Assembly (NCBI GenBank): GCA_003254925.1
Contig: QANZ01021572.1
Span: 64,002-128,001 of the forward strand
DNA length: 64,000 nucleotides
From: Chamaecrista fasciculata
Lineage: Eukaryota; Streptophyta; Magnoliopsida; Fabales; Fabaceae
Direction: 5' to 3'
Shown here: piece by piece, positions 57,001-64,000 of the stretch
How the letters are laid out: every line of letters begins with the position of its first letter
Numbering within the stretch: the first letter of the stretch is position 1
The notes under the pieces: model-generated
Database searches by the model: none
Told to the model about the DNA's origin: nothing
Seen by the model: the letters and a program-made list of their open reading frames with translations, nothing else
Position numbers and translations under genes: made by a program

Positions 57001-58107
57001 AGTCTCTGGATAATCAAAATATACTACTCAGTCCTTGAATTATTGTAATTCTCAACTATTTGGTCCATGAGTCAAATTCAGGAACCAAAAAATACAAATT
57101 CAAGGACCAAATAATATGATTAAATTTAATACAAGTTTAGAGACCAAAAGATATGAAATTAGTTTAGACTCAGAGACCAAACAGTATTAATTTAGGACAA
57201 ATTCAATGACCAAAAAGTATGAAATTAGTTCAAACTCAGGGACCAAATAGCATTAATTTAGTACAAATTTAGATATCAAAAAGTATGAAAATTAGTTCAA
57301 ATTCAGAGACTAAATAATATTAATTTAATACAAATTCAGAAACCAAAAAGATAAAAATTAGTTCAAATTCAGGGACCAAATAAATCGTCACTAAAGACCC
57401 AATAGTTAATGATTAAAATATTTCATAAACAAAAAAAAATCGTATATTTTAATTATCAAATGACTAATTAATCGATTCGGCATAAATTCAGGAAGCAAGT
57501 GATAAGTTTTCTCTTAATATTATGATTACCATTATTTCAGTTAGCATTGATTGAAACTTAAAATTTACTATTATTTGCAGGCCATCTTACAACCAAGAGT
57601 GATGTATACAGCTTTGGTGTTGTTCTCCTTGAACTCTTAACAGGAAGAAAATCAATTGAAAACACTCGTCGACAATGTGAGAGAAACCTAGTAGAATGGG
57701 CTCGACCCATATTATTTGAAGAACGTAGTCGTCACAAGTTTTACAAATTAATGGACCCTCGTCTTCAAGGTCATTTTTCAATGAGGGCAGCTCATAAGGC
57801 CATTCATTTAGCTGCTAAATGCCTAAGTCGTGACCCTAAGGCAAGACCACTCATGACTCAAGTGGTTGAAACCCTAATTCCTTTGGTTGATGATGATAAT
57901 GATATGCCCATTGCTTCACCTTCCTTTCATGCAATTCAAGCTAGCAAGCAACAAGCACATCATTATCATGAGAGGAGGAGGAGGAGTAATAATAATAATG
58001 GTGCTTCTACTTCTTCTTCAAATACTAGGAGCTTGCCGAACTCGCCGTTCCGGCCTAATTATCGGGCTTTTCCGTCTCCTAGTCCGGTGGATCCGACAAG
58101 GGAATGA
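51064..58107 (+). CDS. Receptor-like cytoplasmic kinase, RLCK-VII, PBL34/35/36-like
   Basis: Six exons: 51064-51181, 53336-53631, 54279-54414, 54559-54695, 55097-55220 and 57581-58107, all with GT/AG borders and matching phases. The product is 445 residues. Kinase motifs are all present: Gly loop IGRGGFGCV (91-99), Lys124 in VAVK, Glu140 in AEVNYLG, the catalytic loop IFRDFK with Asp219 (family members usually have Tyr for Phe217), DFG at 237-239 and APE at 264-266. SLPLPW and [15 protein letters not shown] are hallmarks of the PBL34/35/36 subgroup, which relays signals from pattern and peptide receptors at the plasma membrane. Gly2 and a second Met-Gly-Leu-Cys at 26-29 fit membrane anchoring by acylation. 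The tail after about 375 is rich in Arg, Asn and Ser. It looks functional. Intron 1 (2154 bp) and intron 5 (2360 bp) carry repeats. The choice of first ATG is open; see the duplicated exon end. Confidence 0.9.
51131..51597 (+). repeat. 235-bp tandem duplication spanning the exon 1 end and its splice donor
   Basis: Unit 1 (about 51131-51365) includes the last 51 bases of exon 1, the donor and about 180 bp of intron. Unit 2 (about 51366-51597) repeats it, with 'cttgatgggac' at 51135 and 51370. Unit 2 still encodes [14 protein letters not shown] in an open frame and keeps the donor ggtaataata, so it could serve as an alternative first exon with the same splice phase. Confidence 0.85.
52100..52365. 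mobile_element. Possible small foldback in intron 1
   Basis: 'gaggtatgtttgataattgt' at about 52100 mirrors 'attttaaacatactctt' at about 52345. Inner arms are purine-rich on the left and pyrimidine-rich on the right ('ggaaatgagaaaaagagaag'; 'ttcataatcctcatttt'). Pairing is imperfect. Confidence 0.35.
53629..54115 (+). repeat. About 261-bp tandem duplication from the exon 2 donor into intron 2
   Basis: 'ctagtatgttacctcataaa' 'ccctaacta' at the exon 2 donor (53629) recurs at about 53890. Each is followed by 'gagttgacaattcggt', 'ttgaaagattaaaagttact' and 'aaatctttcag'. The second unit is slightly shortened. The duplicate contains a donor-like gtatgt but no upstream coding sequence. Confidence 0.8.
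55902..56408. mobile_element. Foldback element in intron 5, about 507 bp
   Basis: The left arm ('aagaaggcccttgtgatttg') pairs with the right arm ('caaaccacaaggatcttct'). A further inner pair is 'caatgtgcagctcacgtgac' with 'gtcacgtgagttgcacattg'. It has the same general design as 47965-48678. The central part (56080-56200) is pyrimidine-rich with a 'cgcaaaccctaactccc' segment. It contains two cacgtg-core (cacgtga) sites, one in each arm. Confidence 0.65.
57110..57395. repeat. 66-bp minisatellite in intron 5, about four units
   Basis: 'atgaaattagttcaaactca' 'gggaccaaa' type units start at 57153, 57219, 57285 and about 57351. They end about 185 bp before the exon 6 acceptor. Confidence 0.85.
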
Positions 58108-58330
58108 CTTGCATGCATAGAAAACTTATTTTTTGATCTGTGTGTTGTATCAGGTTATATTAAAAAGGTCATCGAAAAGCATTTGGATCACATTGCTGTT
58201 GAGGGCAAAGAATTTTCTTAGATAGATTGAGTTTCAACATTTTTGAAGACGACAAGACTTTGTAATGTAAATGTGTAACATTATTGAAGTACTTTGTAGT
58301 GACATTTACAACATTATATATCAAGTTTTT
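58108..58330 (+). other. 3' untranslated region of the kinase gene (inferred)
   Basis: The sequence after the TGA at 58105-58107 is T/G-rich with repeated 'tttgtaatgtaaatgtg' and 'actttgtagtgacattta' segments, fitting a plant polyadenylation zone near 58260-58320. No canonical signal is evident. Confidence 0.4.
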
Positions 58331-58499
58331 TTATTTATTATGAGTCAGAATGTTTTTATTAATTTATATTAATTTGAATTTATTTGAGAAATTAGGAATA
58401 GATTCAATTTGAGTTGATTTTATGAACAACTTGGCTCTTGATGAATTATACAGCAAAGAGATGGAACAAATGAAATTGAGGGAAGGATATGTAGTATTT

Positions 58500-58835
58500 T
58501 TCCCAGACAATTTAGTCCTCGAATTAAGGTATTGTGTTAAAAAATTTGGACAATTTAGTTCTTGAATTATTAGTGTGATGTGAAAGTTTTTTTTAAATAT
58601 ATATATATATATTGGGGGCTAACGTGGTAGTTAACGTGCAACGTCAACACTTAACGGTCCACATCAGCCTTCTAACGGTACACATCAACATTTTTGGAAC
58701 GTCTGGTTAACAGAGGAACCAACGTGCAACGAGTCAACAAAATTTGAGGACCTAGTTGTACAATTTTGCAAATTTGAGGACCAATCTGCAAGCGCTTGCA
58801 AAATTCAGGGACCGAAATGCTAGTTTACTCCTATT
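58500..58835. mobile_element. Possible foldback remnant downstream of the kinase gene
   Basis: 'caatttagtcctcgaatta' on the left resembles the complement of 'aaaatttgaggacctagttg' and 'aaaattcagggaccgaaatg' on the right. The centre holds tandem 'taacggtccacatcagcc' and 'taacggtacacatcaac' motifs. Arms are degraded. Confidence 0.4.
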
Positions 58836-59314
58836 ATGTTAGAATAATAATATTTAGTAATTGTTCCACGAGCTTTCATCAGTGCTTTTTAGAGAAGCCT
58901 AAAAGGAGAGTAAGATGGGCTTGTTGGGCTTATTGATTAATTGAGGAATTTAATTTAGTTAACTGAGTAAGTTGGGCTTGCATTGTAAGGCTTGTTGGGC
59001 TTGTTTAGATAGCTATAAGGGAGAGTTGGACAAAGCTAAAGTGAAAGGACTCACACTCCCTATCCCTAACACTCACAAAGTTAAATATTTGGTTTCACTA
59101 TACATGCTAATCTTTAATCTACTTGTTATATATATGTATATAATTTTTTATATATTTATCATAAATTTGTTTCATTTGAAAAGTTTAAACTCCATCAATA
59201 ATAGAAATACTCGTTAGACACTTTGAACAGTCTTAAATAATTTTTTTAAATAAATCATTCACATCGGTTTAAAATAATTATTAACTAAATATTTAAAAAA
59301 TAATTTATTTGACT
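58836..59314. other. Intergenic DNA, no gene recognised
   Basis: A GGGCTTGTTGGGCTT-type patch lies at about 58916-59005. Otherwise AT-rich. An 81-codon frame here has no recognisable motif. Confidence 0.45.
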
Positions 59315-59644
59315 TGTTGAAGTCCTACATTGCTTGATTAAAGGGTCTTATAATTCTATATATATAATGAGGCAACCATTTTTCTTTGAGAGCTCTTTTG
59401 GAATGACTTAGACCTTTCTATATGGTATCAGAGCTAGATTTGAGCATATGAGATGGATGATCCTTACTGTGCGATGCCCTAAGAATAACCCGGCTTCATG
59501 CTCCTATGTCGGACGTGAAGAGGACGTGTTGAAGTCCCACATTGCTTGGTTAAAGGGCCTTATAACTGTATATATATATATATATATATTGAAGCAACTA
59601 TTTCCCTTTGAGAGTTCTTCTAGAGTGCGTTAGGCATCTTTACA
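59315..59644 (+). mobile_element. TRIM retrotransposon, 330 bp
   Basis: Two short LTRs (59315-59422 and 59527-59644) both begin TGTTGAAGTCC(t/c)ACATTGCTTG and keep 'gagttctt'-type and TA-run segments in order. Immediately after the first is the primer-binding site tggtatcagagct (59423-59435), complementary to initiator-Met tRNA. A purine-rich gtgaagaggacg precedes the second. The internal region is about 104 bp. The flanks tgact and tgacc give a 4-of-5 target duplication. The size and layout are those of terminal-repeat retrotransposons in miniature, which move only with proteins from other elements. Confidence 0.85.
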
Positions 59645-60900
59645 TGACCAAACTAAACTAATGAGTAGCAATTTGAACTTTTTAAATTTATTTTATTAAT
59701 TAATGACAAAATTAGACCAAGAAAAAAGTGTTTAAGAATAATGCACTAAAATATAAATTAGATGAGTAAATGAAAAACAAAATTGAAAATCTGAGGAAAA
59801 AATTTGTGAAGATGACAATAGTAATTCATCAGTGAGATAAAATATTTTAGTGAGATAATAAAATATTATAAATATAAAATATGATAAAAAAATTGTAATT
59901 ATTTATTAAATATAATAATAAATAACATAATATCTATATATATATTTGAAGAATGTTTTGGTATTCAGTCTCTATAATAACATAAGTAAAATAACTAAAT
60001 AAATTATTTATTTGAATATAAATTGTATTCCTCAATGTCCTGGGCTCCTGGCTATTGCTTGCAAACACGCCTCATTCAACTTTTTCCTTTTCCTTATTGC
60101 TTTTTAATGTATTTTTTCTCTCTATTTGCTTAATCATATTTTTTAGACTTAGTACTTGGTAGTCATTTTTAAGTGTGGATAAAGATTTTATTTTTAATTT
60201 TGTCTTCACCATTTTTTTATTTTTTTCTTCAAAACAAAATTTTAAAACAAAACTATTAAGTACATTTGATTTTATGTTATTTTTATCTTTCAAAGCATAT
60301 GTTTAATGTCAAATCTAAAAATGATTTTAAAAGAACAAAAAAAGAAACAGGCCCTTCGTCACGGGGCAAAAGCTGATATAGAATGTTCCTGATTGTTTTT
60401 TATTGCAATTTGTCATATTTTGGCTTTGCTCAACTGAAATTGACTTATTAGGCAGACAAATAAAACAAAAGACTTTAGAAGAAAAATCATAATGGGTTGA
60501 TATGTCACGGGTCAAGTATCGTCCCACCATTCTACATTATTTCTTTTCAAGTGTATGGGAGTGAAAGTGAAATAATTTGGTTCTTTGGATTATCAAAATA
60601 CTGAAAAAATGAATGATTTTACTAATTCTTTTTTTGTTACAAGATTTTACTAATTCTTATAATATATAGTTATATACAAGTAAAATTCCGGTTCAACGTA
60701 ACCGTTAAAGAATTAGGAAACCACCCTTAAATAGTAAAGGCGACATAAAATTTAGGGAGCTAGATTCGAATTCTAGAATCAACACTATTAAAAAGATTTG
60801 AACTCTTCCCTCTCGACTTGAAAAGATTTTGGTCATATCTCTTTTGTGTCAAGTTTAAATTCGAAAAATTTGAAATTATATATTAACTCTTGAAGAGTTT
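59645..60900. other. AT-rich intergenic DNA
   Basis: No gene. Short frames at 60072-60530 (minus strand) are Lys/Asn/Phe-rich translations of AT-rich DNA. Confidence 0.55.
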
Positions 60901-61390
60901 TTTCTCTATTCAGTTGCATTGAGACCGTCAACAAAATGAGGTCAAATTGTGTCCCAAAAATATATTTAGGACTATACTTTTAAGATTTTTACTTTTAGTC
61001 TCAAACCTACTTTCAGTGCGTGTGTGATTTGAGCTCTTTTGTTGACTATCTCAACTAGAGAGAGAAAAAACTTGTTAAAAGTTAACACGTAGTTCTGAAA
61101 TCATCGCATTTAGACTTGAAATGAGAGAGATGACCAATTTCATTTGTTTTACCGTGAAACGAGAGACTCACTTTCGAGACTCGATATGACTTCGTTTGTT
61201 GACTATCCCAATTAAATAAAGAAAATACTCGTCAAAAGCAATTTGTAACTTTACATTCATCGCATTTAAACTTAAAACGAGAGACATATTGCCACATTCA
61301 GTAGTTTGGGACCAATTTGAAAAATTATAAAAATATATAAGACCAATTTGAAGTAAATAAAACATTTAAGACCAATTTAAAATTTACTCC
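60901..61390. repeat. Repeat X relatives, tandem
   Basis: 'ttgttgactatc' followed by 'actcgtcaaaag', 'catcgcatttaaacttaaaa' and 'cgagagacat' occurs twice, with 'tgttgactatc' at about 61039 and 61198 (period about 160 bp). The motifs match those of repeat X at 11290-11400 and 20960-21060. Confidence 0.6.
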
Positions 61391-61734
61391 ATAGATTTGG
61401 GACTAATTCAAGATTTTAACCTTTAAAATTCTTTATTGTTTGGTTTGTGCTTTAAAGGGATAACGCTTTTTTTCTTTTTTAACTTTTTGGTCTTTCTGAT
61501 AAAAAGAGAAAATAATTGAAGATTTGGAAAAGATTACGACCCTTTTTAAAATATAAAAGTGAGATTGTCGCCACCCTTCACTCTCACGCTAGAGAATCTT
61601 GTAATTAAGAAAGAAACCCCTTAAGTCATCAAGATGGGCATTACGCATGACTCTATATGTGACACCAAAGGAGGTGTGAAAATTAGGAAAAGCTAACTGC
61701 CCACCCTACCACTTAGTTTTATTATTATTTATTA

Positions 61735-62371
61735 GGCAAAACTACTTTCTTTTCCTTCTCAAATTTTATATTAACTTTTAATTTCATCTTTAGTATTTTT
61801 TCTTATTAATTTCGTTCTCAATATTTTACATTTTAGTCAATTTAATCTTTCATAAATCTCGCTAAAGGGGGAGGAGTTACAGATTTTTGTAACTCCTCCC
61901 TACTACTCTCATGCTAGTTGTTTTTGTTTATTTTCTTTCTTCTCGTCGAAATACATTCATATCTAAAATCTCTCTTGTTTGGTGGTGGTTCTCAAATCTG
62001 ATTATATCCCCATTTTTTTGTGGTGTTTTTATCTCCCTTATATGGTGATTTTCTCTTCTTTTGTTCAAATCTGATTTAGTTCCCCTCAGTGGTGGCTTCT
62101 TGGACTTCAGATCTAATCTCTGTTATGTTGTCACTTATATGATGAAATTCGTGGTTTCTTTCTTATCAATTTTATATTACATATCATTAGCTATTAGAAT
62201 TTGTCGATAATATTTGACTAAATTAAAAACAAAGAATAAAATCGATCAAGATATGAAATTTTTTTTTGAATAAAAAAAATATTGATAGGGGACAAAATTG
62301 ATAACAAAAAAATATTGAGAACGAAATTAAAACTTGATGTAAGGTTTAGGTACAAAAAGCATACTTTTGCC
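61735..62371. mobile_element. Foldback element, about 637 bp, with an inner hairpin
   Basis: The ends are ggcaaaactactttctttt and the complement-like aaaaagcatacttttgcc. Arms of about 130-160 bp pair ('aatttcgttctcaatatttt' with 'aaaatattgagaacgaaatt'). The flanks are ttatta at 61729-61734 and 62372-62377. The loop (61866-62200) is T-rich and contains a perfect 12-bp hairpin (gggaggagttac at 61869-61880 and gtaactcctccc at 61889-61900). Confidence 0.7.
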
Positions 62372-62399
62372 TTATTATTATTTTGAGACTATTTTTTCA

Positions 62400-62710
62400 T
62401 TATTTTTTATTTCAAACTCACTTTCAGATTTGATTCAACATTATCTAATCATAATCCCAATTTGATAAAAAAGGAACTCGTCAAGAGTAATTTTTTGCTC
62501 CAAAATCGTCGCATATAGAGTCGAAACGAGAGAAATATAACAAATTTCATTCATTTTAACCGTAAAATGAACGACCAACTTTTCAGAACCAAATTGACAT
62601 TATTTATTATGGATCACAATTGAACATATAAAGAATTCATAAAAAGTCATACATAACTTCGAATTCATTGCATTAAAACTTTAAATAAGAAAGATATGTC
62701 AACATTTGTT
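62400..62710. repeat. Repeat X relative
   Basis: It contains 'gaactcgtcaagagtaattt', 'atcgtcgcatatagagtcga' and 'aacgagagaaatat', the signature motifs of repeat X. Confidence 0.6.
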
Positions 62711-63560
62711 TGTTGAGACTAATAAGTAAAACTTTTGAAAAAGTTGTATGATCAAAATTATAAAGAAAAATACATAAACAAAGAGTTAGATTACAATATG
62801 CTTCAAATATAAAGAACCAAAAGTAGATTTCTGTCTTTATTTATTTATTTATTTATTTGTCTCATTCCATTGTTTCCTTTGGATCTCTGTGGCAGGCTAG
62901 CAACAGAAAGAAAGAGAAATAAGTAGAAGAAAAATACTAATTTCACTGTATAAATAAATAGATGAACTTTGCTTCTCTTTCTATTAGGGATTATTTTGTT
63001 GCAAGAAGGAGAAGAACTCTGCTACTTCTTTAAGTTGAGGTCGACTTTGATGCAAATAAGAGGTAGAAAAAGAAGTAAAAGTTTTTTAGAAACTAGAAGA
63101 ACATTTTCTGAATAAAGAAGATTTTTGAAAAAGAAAGTCTTTTGGATGCTAATTATTACGGGTTACGTTTCCCAAAGAGTTGAATTAGACTTTTGGTTCC
63201 AATAAAAGAAGCTTACGTTTTCTCATTTAATGTTAATTTATTATAGAAACATGATGCCACCAAACACACTTGGAAAAATGGGAAAACGTGAATGGATTAA
63301 GGTCTAAGTGGGATTGAGATTTTCTAAACCCCAACGGAAAAACGTGAAGAAAGATAAAACAAGATGTTTATGGAAAAACTAATTGTATAAAAAGAAAGCA
63401 AGAATAACTTTGGTTAATATTTATTCGGTCTTTGTTTAATTTTTAAGTTGAATATTCAAATTGGTCTTATATATTTATCTCAAAATTCATTTTAGTCATT
63501 TTTTAGAATATTTAAATTAGTCTTATATATTTTCATAGTGATTTACTTTCACACATATGA
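62711..63560. other. Intergenic DNA, no gene seen
   Basis: A (TTTA)n stretch lies at about 62838-62860. The rest is AT-rich with no recognised coding sequence or element. Confidence 0.5.
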
Positions 63561-64000
63561 ACATGGTTATATTTCTATCGTTTCAAATTTAAATAGTGAG
63601 AGTTCAGAGCTATGAGTTATTTTTTACGAATATTTTTCTACCTATTTGGGGTTGCCTATAAACAAAATCAAATTGACTCTAAAAAGTGGATCTCTTTGTT
63701 TCACAATCAAACAAGTAAAGTTGATTATATATTTCTTATTTCAAGTCTGAATGCGACGAGTTTAAAGTTACGAGTTACTCTTAACGAATTATTTTTCTAC
63801 TCAGTTGAGACCATCAACAAATGAAGTCAAATCAGACTTGAAAGTGAGTTTGAGACTAAAAGGTACAAAATTATGAAACTTAAACTTACTTTGATACTCA
63901 ATTTGACTTCATTTGTTGGTCATTTCAACTAGATTGAAAAAAAACTCTTTAAGAGTAACTCTGGAAACTTTGAACTTGTCACATTTAAACTTGAAAATAA
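63561..64000. repeat. Repeat X relatives in opposing orientation
   Basis: About 63590-63850 carries the motifs in reverse ('tctgaatgcgacgagtttaa', 'caacaaatgaagtcaaatc'). From 63895 they return in forward orientation ('tttgacttcatttgttggtc', 'ctctttaagagtaactctgg'). The two halves form an inverted pair running off the window end. Confidence 0.6.

Noticed and set aside
61869..61900. Rho-independent terminator-like hairpin
   Set aside because: It lies in a plant foldback element with no adjacent gene; bacterial termination logic does not apply.

Overview
This is a nuclear genome segment from a flowering plant, most likely a dicot. It is AT-rich with long introns. It holds two spliced plant genes (a receptor-like cytoplasmic kinase of the PBL34/35/36 type and a multi-pass membrane protein) set in a dense bed of plant transposons: hAT, LTR retrotransposons, a TRIM, tRNA-derived SINE traces and long foldback elements. 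I cannot name the species. The assembly is a draft: there are two N runs (26952-27276 and 49153-49253) and about eleven isolated single Ns, several of them exactly at abrupt repeat junctions.

Layout. Positions 1-30,000 are a nested repeat block with no intact host gene. Its core is a chimeric unit found in several full or partial copies (about 3563-6520, 6640-8350, 9800-14090, 19917-23420, with a further remnant at 28150-29300). On the minus strand the unit carries intron-containing pieces of a bromodomain gene, a short Lys-rich exon (seen in the first four copies), and pieces of an AIPP2/PHD-partner-type domain. Nested in or between the copies are a solo LTR with a 5-bp target duplication (12020-13378), a roughly 0.9-kb terminal-inverted-repeat element with a 6-bp target duplication (10380-11250 and 20005-20910), and stripped-down Tekay-like Ty3/gypsy elements whose internal region is only about 0.4 kb between polypurine tract and primer-binding site (16519-16937 and 24557-25003).

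Positions 33,000-38,600 hold a two-exon gene for a predicted 541-residue multi-pass membrane protein. Positions 39089-44087 are a complete hAT transposon: matching ends, a perfect 8-bp target duplication, and a BED-finger transposase gene broken by one frameshift and one in-frame stop. Positions 44,100-50,500 are transposon debris, including two long foldback elements. Positions 50,500-58,330 hold a six-exon protein kinase gene (445 residues) whose kinase motifs are all present. The 3' end of exon 1, with its splice donor, is tandemly duplicated inside intron 1. A 330-bp TRIM retrotransposon lies 1.2 kb downstream at 59315-59644. The last 3 kb repeats a dispersed family also found in the first 30 kb.

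The two host genes are convergent with nothing and show no evident functional link to each other. Everything else is mobile or derived from mobile DNA. The most unusual material is the multi-gene-fragment chimeric unit and the partial duplications across splice donors in the kinase gene.
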